Source: a bacterium
GTDB taxonomy: Bacteria > Chloroflexota > Anaerolineae > Caldilineales > Caldilineaceae
DNA length: 64,000 nucleotides
Reading direction: 5' to 3'
Assembly (NCBI GenBank): GCA_016124945.1
Contig: WGMT01000035.1
Location: 21,002-85,001 of the forward strand
Below are positions 33,950 to 42,106 of the stretch, piece by piece. The notes under the pieces are model-generated. The model worked only from the letters and a program-made list of their open reading frames with translations. It had not been told where the DNA came from and ran no database searches. The first letter of the stretch is position 1, and every line of letters begins with the position of its first letter. The position numbers were made by a program, and so were the translations under genes.

Positions 33950-33973
33950 TTGTCTGTGGTGCAACACTATAAT
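33950..33973 (+). promoter_or_regulatory. Promoter placing the MNT/HEPN mRNA start at its first codon
   Basis: TATAAT at 33968-33973, with a weak TAGACT box 17 bp upstream, leaves only 7 nt before the ATG at 33981. There is no Shine-Dalgarno. Transcription would begin at or next to the start codon, so a leaderless message is likely. Confidence 0.5.
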
Positions 33974-33980
33974 TGACAAT

Positions 33981-34382
33981 ATGAACATTCAAGAGCATGT
34001 CCAGTACTGGCTTGAATCCGCTGACAATGATCTAGGCGCTGCTGAGGAACTTTTCTTGGCAGAAAAGTATGATTGGTGCTTGTTTATCGGTCATTTGGTG
34101 ACAGAGAAAACGCTCAAAGCCTTCTTTGTGTACAAAAATGATAGCAAGATCCCGCCGAAAACTCACAACCTGCTCAAATTGGCGGAAGCATCTGATTTGC
34201 CTCTCACAGAAGACCAAAAGCTCTTTTTGGATGAAGTCAACGACTTTAACCTGGAAACGAGATACCCCGAATATCGCAACGAGTTTTACAAGTTCTGCAC
34301 TAAAGAGTTTGCGGAGGGGTATTTCGGTAAAATCAAGGAGTTTGCCTCATGGCTGACATCCCAAATCACATTCAACGAATAA
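33981..34382 (+). CDS. HEPN domain protein of an MNT/HEPN pair
   Basis: The 133-residue all-helical protein has HEPN features: WLESADNDLGAAEELFLAEKYDWCLFIGHLVTEKTLKAFFV, then PPKTHNLLKLAEA and RYPEYRNEFYKF. In MNT/HEPN modules this partner is the RNase-type toxin or the regulated binding subunit. The strict R-x4-6-H active-site motif of toxic HEPN RNases is not evident here, since the region reads PPKTHN. Its 3' end overlaps the nucleotidyltransferase gene by 34 bp, showing tight coupling. Confidence 0.82.
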   Translation: MNIQEHVQYWLESADNDLGAAEELFLAEKYDWCLFIGHLVTEKTLKAFFVYKNDSKIPPKTHNLLKLAEASDLPLTEDQKLFLDEVNDFNLETRYPEYRNEFYKFCTKEFAEGYFGKIKEFASWLTSQITFNE

Positions 34383-34666
34383 TTTCGCAATACCTGAATT
34401 CGCTCAAGGAGCATGGATTTCAAATTCAGGATGCATTCTTGTTTGGTAGCTATGCCAGCGGCCAGGCAAATCAATGGAGCGACATTGATTTGGCCTTGGT
34501 TTCTGACGAATTTGAGGGTATTCGTTTCATAGACAAGAACAAAATTCGCAAAATCACGATTGCGATCAGTACAGATTTAGAGGTCTTACCTTTTAATCCG
34601 AGAGATTTCACACCAAGCAACCCACTGGCAAAAGAGATACTGGACACTGGCATACGAGTTGTGTAG
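34349..34666 (+). CDS. MNT-type minimal nucleotidyltransferase
   Basis: The 105-residue protein carries the nucleotidyltransferase signature GSYASGQANQWSDIDLALV (GS-x10-DxD) at about 33-50 and a later strand with acidic residue (TDLEVLP). Size and context match the MntA-like antitoxin, which neutralises its HEPN partner by adding nucleotides. The start is the ATG at 34349 inside the HEPN gene (MADIPNHIQRII). It is more AT-rich than the housekeeping genes nearby, in keeping with a mobile defence/toxin-antitoxin region. Confidence 0.85.
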   Translation: MADIPNHIQRIISQYLNSLKEHGFQIQDAFLFGSYASGQANQWSDIDLALVSDEFEGIRFIDKNKIRKITIAISTDLEVLPFNPRDFTPSNPLAKEILDTGIRVV

Positions 34667-34770
34667 CAAGGCAAATGCAAACGGCGACCCGTCGCTACAG
34701 TTTTGAATTCAGGGGCATGGCGATCATCCAATACATGCGAGTGTGGCGTGAGATCTATAACGGTATGCGT

Positions 34771-34861
34771 TATAATTTAACCCATGATCCAGTCATTCCG
34801 AGATTGTGGCACAGAAGACATTTTTGAAGGTTTGTCTTCACAGACCGCCAGGAAGTGTTGT
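34771..34861 (+). pseudogene. Remnant of a HigB toxin gene with its promoter
   Basis: TATAAT at 34771-34776 stands 7 nt before ATG 34784, a leaderless arrangement. The frame starts MIQSFRDCGTEDIFEGLSSQ-TARK, which is the standard opening of HigB/RelE-family toxins, but after about 26 residues it runs into sequence unlike HigB, and the antitoxin starts at 34885. About 65 codons of the toxin are missing, so no active toxin is made. Confidence 0.65.
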
Positions 34862-34884
34862 CTGTTTTATTTGGGAGGAAGGCC

Positions 34885-35241
34885 ATGCCTACGAAGTCGA
34901 AATCATCGATTACCACTAAAGATCATCCTGGCCGTCGGCTGCCTACGCACCGGCCACCAACCCACCCCGGCGAAATGCTTTTGGAAGAGTTTTTGAAACC
35001 TCTCCATATCTCACAGGCCGAGTTTGCGCGCCGCCTTGACGTCTCTTATCCGCGGTTGAATGAAATCGTAAAAGGGCGAAGGTCTGTCACGCCCGATACG
35101 GCGCTTCGGTTTGCACGCGTTCTAGGCATGTCCCCAGATTTCTGGCTGGGTTTGCAGCAGGATTGGGATCTTTGGCACGCGATGAACAGTCCTGAAGCAG
35201 CAGAAATATTGCAACTTGAGCCACTATTAAATCAACCATGA
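34885..35241 (+). CDS. higA: HigA-family antitoxin (orphan)
   Basis: The product is 118 residues from the ATG at 34885 (TTGGGAGGAAGGCC upstream). After a basic N-terminal tail it has the HigA core: HPGEMLLEEFLKPLHISQAEFARRLDVSYPRLNEIVKGRRSVTPDTALRFARVLG with a clear helix-turn-helix, then FWLGLQQDWDLWHA. It normally represses the higBA promoter and binds HigB, but the toxin gene before it is reduced to its first codons. It may persist as a repressor or anti-addiction protein. The stop overlaps the ATG of a methyltransferase relic. Confidence 0.88.
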   Translation: MPTKSKSSITTKDHPGRRLPTHRPPTHPGEMLLEEFLKPLHISQAEFARRLDVSYPRLNEIVKGRRSVTPDTALRFARVLGMSPDFWLGLQQDWDLWHAMNSPEAAEILQLEPLLNQP

Positions 35242-35315
35242 ACTACGTCAAATCCAAACAACGTGTGGCCGACCACGGCAAGGTCTTCACCCCGGCATCG
35301 GCTATCCCAAATTAA
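35238..35315 (+). pseudogene. Relic of a DNA methyltransferase N-terminus (copy 2)
   Basis: The ATG at 35238 overlaps the higA stop (ATGA). The 25-codon frame MNYVKSKQRVADHGKVFTPA is the near-perfect start of the same methylase family seen at 29399, then the sequence breaks off (SAIPN-stop). In another frame, GIGYPKLTHYGLYDTVVAIE-stop looks like the end of a different protein, so a deletion probably joined two gene ends. Bases 35316-35594 contain no further gene. Confidence 0.65.
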
Positions 35316-35594
35316 CCCACTACGGATTGTACGATACTGTGGTGGCGATAGAGTGACGTGAACCCCCACCCAGTACAACACAAAACCAGCGACGCCGTCC
35401 TCGTTGTGTGGGGGTGGCGGTCAACCCGGTGTCACGTTGTCCGCTCATTTTCTGCTGAACGGTTGACGCACAATCCACGCGATAAATGAACTGGGGACAT
35501 GCAACTGGGTAGAGCCTGCCCAGTTTTTTCTGTTTTAATGGCGCCAGGCAAGAACCGTTCAGTCACGCATTGCTAGATAGTGCGGAGGTACCGC

Positions 35595-36657
35595 TTGTTA
35601 TCATCTGTTGAAAAGAAAAGGCTGCTCCTTTCCAGGAGCACTGCGTCACAGAAAAAATCGCTGCTTGGTCAGTTCTTTACGCCTGGAAGCACAGCAGCGT
35701 TTATGGCGGGTCTTTTCCAAGATGGTACGGGGAAATGTCGTCTCTTGGACGCAGGCGCAGGCATCGGCTCACTGTCTGCTGCCTTTTTGTCGCGCTGGCG
35801 GACGGGTGGCTTTCACTTTTCTCGGGTGGAGTTGGATGCTTTTGAGCTGGATGGTGCTTTGGTGGGTCACTTGGCGCAGACACTTGACGCATACGATCAG
35901 CGGAACGACTTTGTGGGCAATATCTACGCCGAGGATTTTGTGCTGGCGGCAGTCGAATCACTGTCTGGCAGTTTCTTTGCGAATCCACTAGAGCCATATA
36001 CACATGTGATTCTCAATCCACCCTACAAGAAGATCAACAGCAATTCTGCTCACCGGTTGGCTTTGCGTCGTGTCGGCATTGAGACGGTGAATCTCTATTC
36101 GGCGTTTGTGGCGCTTGCCACTGCCATGACCGCACCGGGTGGGCAGATTGTGGCGATCATTCCACGCAGTTTCTGCAATGGACCATACTACCGGCCATTC
36201 CGCGATTTCATTCTTGAGCGGGCGGCTATCCGACACATGCACCTGTTTGCGTCCCGCACCAAGGCGTTCAAAGATGACGATGTGCTGCAGGAGAACATCA
36301 TCATCCTGCTAGAGCGCGACGGGCGGCAGGTGGCTGTGACGATTTCAACTTCGACCGATGACACCTTTATTGACCTTTCACAGCGCGACTACCCGTTTGA
36401 TCGGATCGTGTTTCCAGATGACCCAGAGCGCTTTATTCACGTCCCCACCTCACCGGAGAGGAGCGCAATTGAGTTGTCATCGGCAATTCGATACACCTGC
36501 CGGATTGGTCTACGTGACCGCTTTCCCAAACCGCACGACGATGGGGCGCTATCTGAGCGAAATCGCATGGGAAACCGAGGTTTGGGTTGCGGATACACCT
36601 TCTCATCTGATTCATTTCAATGGTGAGCGTTTTCTTGGGCCCTACGGCGGGGCTTAG
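35595..36657 (+). pseudogene. Eco57I-type N-6 adenine methyltransferase, truncated or frameshifted
   Basis: From a TTG at 35595 with GCGGAGG upstream (GTG 35580 is also in frame), the protein shows GQFFTPGSTAAFMAGLF, the SAM motif LLDAGAGIGSLSAAFL and the catalytic NPPYKKI. These are the core of modification-restriction methylases of the Eco57I group. The frame stops at 36626 after a tail that does not look like the family (RNRMGNRGLGCGYT). A shifted frame continues to 36657 with HLIHFNGERFLGPYGG, so a frameshift near 36490 is likely. The target-recognition domain is missing. The core may still fold. Confidence 0.7.
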
Positions 36658-36708
36658 TGAAACCGCCAACTCTCTTTTCTCTACGAAACCTGAAAATCCT
36701 GCTATCCG

Positions 36709-37854
36709 TTAAGCATTGAAGGCCTTGTGGTAGGCGGCGAGGAGTTGTTGGGCGCTGCGTTGCCAGGTGAACTGAGCCGCATGACGGCGACCGGCATTGC
36801 GCAGGGATTGGCGGAGATCGGCGTCTTGGGCGAGGCGAACAATGGCATCGGCGATGCTCTCCACCGACTCGGCGTTCACATAGAGTGCGCCAGGACCGGC
36901 GGCTTCGGGCAGACACGAGTTGTCGCCGGTGAGGACGGGGGTATTGCAGGCCAACGCTTCGATGATCGGGAGGCCAAACCCTTCGTATAGCGATGGGTAG
37001 GCGAAGAAATCGGCGGCTGAGTAGAGGGCAGGCAGATCGGCGTCGTCAATAAAACCGGGAAAGAGGACGTGGTCGGTGAGGCCGAGCTGCTGCACCGTGG
37101 CAAAGATTTCGTCGAAGAGCCAGCCTTTGCTGCCGCCAATCACCAGCCGATGGGGGATCTGCGCGTCCTGTCGCGCTTGGTGAAAGGCCCGGATCAGGCG
37201 GGCAAAATTCTTGCGCGGCTCCAGTTTGCTCAGCCCGAGGACGAAAGGATCTTCGCCGATGCCATATTTGCCGCGTACCCGGGCAAGTTCGTCCTCGGCG
37301 GTGATGGGGCGGAAGCGGTTGTGATCAACGCCGCCCTGTACCACGCTGATCCGCTGCGCCGGGATCTGCCAGCGTTCTTGCAAATCTTTGGCGGTGTGCC
37401 GGCTGTCGGCCAGGAGGTGATCGGCGCGGCGTACGCTGCGCGGCACCACAGTGTTGAGGTAGTGGTGCAGGCTGGGCATGGCCGCTTCGGGGTAGTGGAG
37501 GAAGGCGAGATCGTGTACGGTTACAACTTTGCGCCGCGCCTGCGAGGGGGCCAGCACAAAGTCGGTGGCGTGGAGCAGATCGATCTTGCCGCCGACGAGC
37601 CATTCCACCCGTGGGAAGGGAATGTCGAGCCGATGCCAGATGCGCACCAGATTTCGTTCGCTGAGGTAGGGGGTGCTGTGTAGCGGCAGGGGTGCGACAT
37701 GACGGGTGGCGGCGTCGATGCGCCCGGCAACGAAGAGGCGCAGATCGAAAGGTGGCTTCTCCTCGATCAGCGCCTCGACCTGTCCTCGAATAATGCGGCC
37801 GATGCCGGCTTGTTGGCGCACGGCGGGGGTGTAGTCAATTGCAATTGTGGGCAT
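36709..37854 (-). CDS. Family 4 glycosyltransferase
   Basis: The 381-residue GT-B enzyme begins MPTIAIDYTPAVRQQAGIGR, has the acceptor-domain segment VTVHDLAFLHYPEAMP-like, and the nucleotide-sugar binding motif EGFGLPIIEALACNTPVLTGD with the usual Glu pair, then SCLPEAAGPGALYV. It is the last gene of a minus-strand operon after an O-antigen ligase-like gene and gtrA, so it probably adds mannose or a similar sugar to a surface polysaccharide at the cytosolic face of the membrane. Confidence 0.9.
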   Translation of the reverse strand: MPTIAIDYTPAVRQQAGIGRIIRGQVEALIEEKPPFDLRLFVAGRIDAATRHVAPLPLHSTPYLSERNLVRIWHRLDIPFPRVEWLVGGKIDLLHATDFVLAPSQARRKVVTVHDLAFLHYPEAAMPSLHHYLNTVVPRSVRRADHLLADSRHTAKDLQERWQIPAQRISVVQGGVDHNRFRPITAEDELARVRGKYGIGEDPFVLGLSKLEPRKNFARLIRAFHQARQDAQIPHRLVIGGSKGWLFDEIFATVQQLGLTDHVLFPGFIDDADLPALYSAADFFAYPSLYEGFGLPIIEALACNTPVLTGDNSCLPEAAGPGALYVNAESVESIADAIVRLAQDADLRQSLRNAGRRHAAQFTWQRSAQQLLAAYHKAFNA

Positions 37855-37863
37855 GGCGCAGAT

Positions 37864-38319
37864 TTAGAGCCCGCGGTAGGTCCACAGACGGTTGGCGGTG
37901 AAGTTCCAAAAGAGTACCACGCCGATAGCGAAGAGTTTGGCGAAGTTGTAGCTAATCAGGTGGCCAATCTTTTCGTCGGCCAACCAGGTGATCCAGTGGG
38001 GTTCGAGTGAACGGTGGATCAGCGAGAAAATCAGTGTGTTGATCCCCAGCCCAACCAGGCTTACCAGCAGGAATTGCAGCATTTGACGGCGCAGGCTGCG
38101 ATTCTGACTCTCTGGGAAGGTCCACAGCCGATTGAGTGTAAAGTTTTGGGCCACCGCGGCGGAGAAACTGACCATGTTGGCTGCTTCTTCGAGCATACCG
38201 AAAAACTGGATTAGCCCGTTGAGGACGGCAAAATCGGTGATGGCGCCCAGTGCACCAACACTGGCGAATTTAACGAAGCGCTTTGCTTCTTTGCGGCTAC
38301 GGCCTTTTAGCGGAATCAC
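37864..38319 (-). CDS. GtrA-like flippase-type membrane protein
   Basis: The protein has 151 residues from a GTG at 38319 (AAGGA about 15 bases upstream), 11 bp after the stop of the ligase gene; no ATG is available, and the longer frame upstream only mirrors the ligase gene. Four helices are visible (FASVGALGAITDFAVLNGLI, MVSFSAAVAQNFTLNRLWTF, LLVSLVGLGINTLIFSLI, FAKLFAIGVVLFWNFTANRLW). GtrA proteins move or position lipid-linked sugars for polysaccharide glycosylation. The duplicated NRLWTF/NRLWTY motif, once in each half, is a family mark. Confidence 0.85.
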   Translation of the reverse strand: MIPLKGRSRKEAKRFVKFASVGALGAITDFAVLNGLIQFFGMLEEAANMVSFSAAVAQNFTLNRLWTFPESQNRSLRRQMLQFLLVSLVGLGINTLIFSLIHRSLEPHWITWLADEKIGHLISYNFAKLFAIGVVLFWNFTANRLWTYRGL

Positions 38320-38330
38320 GTGTGAAAAGT

Positions 38331-39827
38331 TCAATCCTTGGCTCCAGAACTCGGATGGAAAGTGTTGCGTTGAGTGCACGTCTTTGTCGGGCTGTCGCAA
38401 AGAGAAAGCCAGAGCGCCAGGTGTAGAAAGATGCCTTGCACGTAAAGGTTGTCGAAGAAATTGTGGACGGTCAGGTGGGCGATCACGCCTAAAACGCCGA
38501 TGTGCAGTGCAGCCTCCCAGCTTTCTGCCGGCAAACACCGGATTTGTCGCCACAGCCGGCCGATTGCCAGTGTCCAAAAGAGAAGATAGGCCGTCAGCCC
38601 AAGCAGGCCGCTTTCGGCGAGCACATTGAGATAGATATTGTGTGCATGGCCCAGTGGACTTTCCCAGCGCGGCAGGCGCACCTCGGGGTAAACGGCGTTG
38701 TAATTGCCAGGGCCTATGCCAAGCCAGGGGGCGCTTTCCCACATGCGCAAGGCGGCGATCCAGTGGGCCAGCCGTTCGATCACAGAGAAATTTTCGTCGG
38801 TGATGGGTTGATTGATCACGTCCGCGAGGCCGATGCCGAAATAGGCGGGTACATCGGCCACACGCTGGGCAATCGGCGCCGGGATCAGCGCCGGGTTGAC
38901 GCCGCCCAGCGCCACCGCCGTCAACAGCACAACGCCGCCAATCAGGGCGGCAATTAAGGCGCGGCGGCTGCGGAAGGCGATCACAAAGCCCACGCTGGCC
39001 AGCGCCCCCAACCACCCCCCACGCGACCAACTGGCCAACAATCCGACACCGATAAGCGCCGTCGCCCCGGCTGAAACGATCAACCAGCGTAGGGCGTAAA
39101 GCCGTCCTTGTTCCAGGGGGCTGAGCGTCGTCGTCCGCTGCCATGCCCAGATGGTCAGGCTGACGGCAACAGGCAAGGTCAATCCCAGGTAGCCAGCGTA
39201 GGGATTGGGCTGTCCGAAGGTCCCCGCGGCGCGCATGAACCGCTCAAAGAGGACAAATGCATCCGGCCCCACACGAAAGACAAATTGGTAAAGTCCGAGG
39301 AGCCCCTGTAGCGCGCCGCCGGCCAACAAACCCAGCGCCACCCAGCGTTTCTGCTCGCCGGTAAGAGACTGCCCCGCAACCCAAACGACGACAAGCACTT
39401 CGGTCCATTTTATCACTTCGGCGGCGGCTTCGGCCAAATCAACCGCGCCCAAAGACGATGTCAACAGTGCGGCCAGGTAGATGGTGACCAATCCTGGCAA
39501 CATACCTGGATTCAGTTGCAGGGACCGTCGCCGTACGCCGTCTGCAAACCAGATCGCCAGCACAGCGGCCAACAGGAGATCGGTGGCGCTGAGGGGGCCA
39601 ATCTCCACGGCGCTGCTGAAGGGTAAAACGGCAGCCAATCCCACCCACGCCAGCCATGGAAAGCGCACCACAACCAGAGTTGCACCTATGCCGAACACCA
39701 GCAAGGCAACCAACGTCAACGGTGCTGTGGCCAGAAACCATGCCAACGTCAGCAAACCGACAGCAGCGGCCGGTTTCAGGATGGATTTTTCAATGTAAGG
39801 TTTGGTAGGTGTAGTTGTTCTCAACAC
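38331..39827 (-). CDS. O-antigen ligase / WzyC-like membrane protein
   Basis: The 498-residue, very hydrophobic protein has about 11-12 helices. The large periplasmic loop contains DENFSVIERLAHWIAALRMWESAPWLGIGPGNYNAVYPEVR and HAHNIYLNVLAESGLLGL, the landmark of the Wzy_C family, in which the His-Asn region is essential. It should ligate or polymerise sugar repeat units on the outer face of the membrane. It is the first gene of the operon with gtrA and the GT4 gene. Confidence 0.88.
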   Translation of the reverse strand: MLRTTTPTKPYIEKSILKPAAAVGLLTLAWFLATAPLTLVALLVFGIGATLVVVRFPWLAWVGLAAVLPFSSAVEIGPLSATDLLLAAVLAIWFADGVRRRSLQLNPGMLPGLVTIYLAALLTSSLGAVDLAEAAAEVIKWTEVLVVVWVAGQSLTGEQKRWVALGLLAGGALQGLLGLYQFVFRVGPDAFVLFERFMRAAGTFGQPNPYAGYLGLTLPVAVSLTIWAWQRTTTLSPLEQGRLYALRWLIVSAGATALIGVGLLASWSRGGWLGALASVGFVIAFRSRRALIAALIGGVVLLTAVALGGVNPALIPAPIAQRVADVPAYFGIGLADVINQPITDENFSVIERLAHWIAALRMWESAPWLGIGPGNYNAVYPEVRLPRWESPLGHAHNIYLNVLAESGLLGLTAYLLFWTLAIGRLWRQIRCLPAESWEAALHIGVLGVIAHLTVHNFFDNLYVQGIFLHLALWLSLCDSPTKTCTQRNTFHPSSGAKD

Positions 39828-40070
39828 AGTTTATGAAATTTTTATGCAATTTTTATGCAATTTTTACACAAGTGCCTACCCCGGTTATACTTACGCTCTA
39901 TCCGCAAATTGGCGGATATCGGCAAGTCTCATCACATGCGGTTGGCCAAAGAGGGGTTTCTGTGCTTTTGCGTGTGCCTATTCTTGGTTACTCAAAGGTG
40001 GATCGTGAGGCGGTTTGGGCCATTACGTCAGTCTATTTCACCATATCACAGTTGGGGAAGGAGTAAAAAC
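39828..40070. other. Divergent promoter region with AT-rich repeats
   Basis: Three AT-rich copies of (a)tttttatgcaa at 39835-39870 lie close to the ligase start. Upstream in-frame codons of the LVIVD gene (from 39855) are open but lack a ribosome-binding site and have no signal peptide, so the region is treated as non-coding. Confidence 0.4.
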
Positions 40071-42044
40071 GTGAGCCGTCTGCACCGAGTGGTTGTTTTC
40101 CTATTGGCGATGGTGGGGAGCTGGGTGTGTGAGGGGCTTCTGTCGGGTTCTGCACACGCGCAGGTGGTAAGCGGTGGTAAAGTTAAGCCGGTGGTTGCGC
40201 TAGAGCATAGCGGCTACTTTGGGGGCTCTATCTACGACATCGCTGTCGATGGCAGCTATGTCTACCTTGTGGCCGGTCCTACATTCGACGTTGTGGATAT
40301 TGCCGAGGGCGCAAATCCGGCGAAGCTTTTCTCTGTGCAACTCCCAAGTCGGGGCATCGCAGTTGACTTTGAGGATGGGTTGGCCTATATCGGGACTGTC
40401 GATCATGGGCTACAGATCATCGATGTGTGGCGCGCGGGTGGTCCTGTGGTGGTCGGGACGTGGAGCGAGCGTAAGGCTATCTCACTGCTGACCGTTAGCG
40501 GCAGCCGTGCGTATCTCAGATCTGGTTCGCATATCGACATTCTAGATATAGCCAATCCGGCGACGCCTCTTCTGTTGGGTACGTATACCGACGCCTACAC
40601 CCCTTTCAACAGCCTTCACCTGGCTGGTAACTTATTGCTCTTTCCTGTTGTTCAAAACAACTGTTCTGCCGGATCTCCTGGCTGTGAGAGCTATCTGCGT
40701 ATTGTGGACGTTTCCAACCCTGCCGCGCCGGTACTGCTCGCTTCGTGGACGGAGCCGTCCGCGTTCATCTACGATGTGGTTGTGCACAATGGTTACGCCT
40801 ACGTGGCGGACTACGCCAAATCTCTTTACATATTGGATTTCAGCAACCCGGCGACACCCTCCTTGGTTTCTGCCTGGGCATCCATCCCGCCCCGGGCCGT
40901 AGGGCTGTTCGTCGCCGAGGGGACACTTTACGTGGCTGTCTCTAACTCTGGAACACATTCCGTGCAGGCTTACTCGCTTGCCAACCCCACCTCGCCAGAG
41001 TTGCTTCTGACACACAATGCCGCCGATGGCTTTGCCTTTTTCGCTGACCTACACGCAGCAGCGGGTAAGGTGATCTTCCTTTCTGGGGCTGTCTACAATG
41101 ATGTGGAGATTGTCGATTTTCCCATCGGGGGGGCGGCTGCCAAGGCTGGAATCTATGCCGCCATAGGCTTCGTCAATACCGCTGTACTGGTTGACCCCTA
41201 CTTGTACGTGCTAGCCGGTGGCGATTTCTATCTCCTCTCGGCAGATTTGCCGCTCAGCCCAACGTCCACCGGCATTGTTCGTTCACCGCAGGGGACAGAC
41301 TACGTCGATCTTGCCACAGATGGCGTACACGCATACATACTGCGTGGAGACAGCGTGGTTGATGTGTTGAACCTGTCTAATCCTGCTGCGCCACAGTTGA
41401 TTACCTCTGTTTCGGCTGGAAATGGAGAGGGAATCCGCTCTCTCTACTTGAGTGGGAATGCGCTTTACGCCCTATACTTCACCAAACTTCATGTTTTCGA
41501 TGTTACCAACCCCGCACAACCGGCTAAATTGACTGATGTGACTCTTCAAAACGCCGCTGATGCCATCGTCTACGGCAACTATCTCTATATTGTCAACGCT
41601 GGTCCCATGCAGATTTTTGATATTAGCAATCCGAGTACACCTCAAATTGTGGGAAGCTACGAGTTACCGAATGGCGGCACTTTGTCGCTATGCGGTTCTT
41701 TGCTCTTTTCAGGTACTTCCCAGGCTTTTTCCTTGATCGATCTCGCCAATCCCGTTGCACCAGTGGCACTTACAACCGTTTCTTTGCCACAGATACTGTT
41801 TGGGCAAGCTGTTCGGCAAGGAGACATTCTGCACGTAGGCACATCAAACGGCCTCATGGCTGTCGATGTGCGTGATACAAGCAATCCCGCTGTGGTGGGT
41901 ACATTCAGTAGCTTTGGCGGATTTGAGCTGATTGTACAGGGAGAACGTGGGTATGTGCTCAACGGCCACGCCGGCCTGTACGAGGTCAAAATCACTGCCT
42001 TTATGGCCACAGATTTCGTCCACCTGCCGCTCCTCTCGCGCTAG
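40071..42044 (+). CDS. Secreted LVIVD-repeat beta-propeller protein
   Basis: The product is 657 residues, from a GTG at 40071 with GGGGAAGGAG 7 bases upstream. A clear signal peptide (VVVFLLAMVGSWVCEGLLSGSAHA-Q, cleavage after AHA) is followed by about 12 repeats of 40-50 residues with the core (Y)VYLV..(G)..L.I(V/L)DI.NP..P, for example YLRIVDVSNPAAPVL, LYILDFSNPATPSL and MQIFDISNPSTPQI. Such LVIVD repeats fold as propellers in surface or periplasmic proteins and mediate binding. No anchor is seen at the C-terminus. It may act together with the nearby polysaccharide genes. Confidence 0.88.
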   Translation: MSRLHRVVVFLLAMVGSWVCEGLLSGSAHAQVVSGGKVKPVVALEHSGYFGGSIYDIAVDGSYVYLVAGPTFDVVDIAEGANPAKLFSVQLPSRGIAVDFEDGLAYIGTVDHGLQIIDVWRAGGPVVVGTWSERKAISLLTVSGSRAYLRSGSHIDILDIANPATPLLLGTYTDAYTPFNSLHLAGNLLLFPVVQNNCSAGSPGCESYLRIVDVSNPAAPVLLASWTEPSAFIYDVVVHNGYAYVADYAKSLYILDFSNPATPSLVSAWASIPPRAVGLFVAEGTLYVAVSNSGTHSVQAYSLANPTSPELLLTHNAADGFAFFADLHAAAGKVIFLSGAVYNDVEIVDFPIGGAAAKAGIYAAIGFVNTAVLVDPYLYVLAGGDFYLLSADLPLSPTSTGIVRSPQGTDYVDLATDGVHAYILRGDSVVDVLNLSNPAAPQLITSVSAGNGEGIRSLYLSGNALYALYFTKLHVFDVTNPAQPAKLTDVTLQNAADAIVYGNYLYIVNAGPMQIFDISNPSTPQIVGSYELPNGGTLSLCGSLLFSGTSQAFSLIDLANPVAPVALTTVSLPQILFGQAVRQGDILHVGTSNGLMAVDVRDTSNPAVVGTFSSFGGFELIVQGERGYVLNGHAGLYEVKITAFMATDFVHLPLLSR

Positions 42045-42067
42045 GACGCTGCCTACACCGCACCAAA

Positions 42068-42106
42068 AACAATCGCCCCAGTCGACGACTGGGGCGATTG
42101 TTTGTT
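42068..42106. terminator. Bidirectional terminator between convergent genes
   Basis: AACAATCGCCCCAGTC-gac-GACTGGGGCGATTGTT is a perfect stem, flanked by A-rich sequence on the left and TTGTT on the right, between the LVIVD gene and the minus-strand receptor gene that ends at 42106. It should stop transcription from both sides. Confidence 0.85.

Noticed and set aside
38320..39144. N-terminal extension of the GtrA frame by about 275 codons
   Set aside because: The extension is out of frame with, and on the same strand as, the O-antigen ligase gene and is Arg/Gly/Pro-rich without membrane helices. The GTG at 38319 gives a normal GtrA length.
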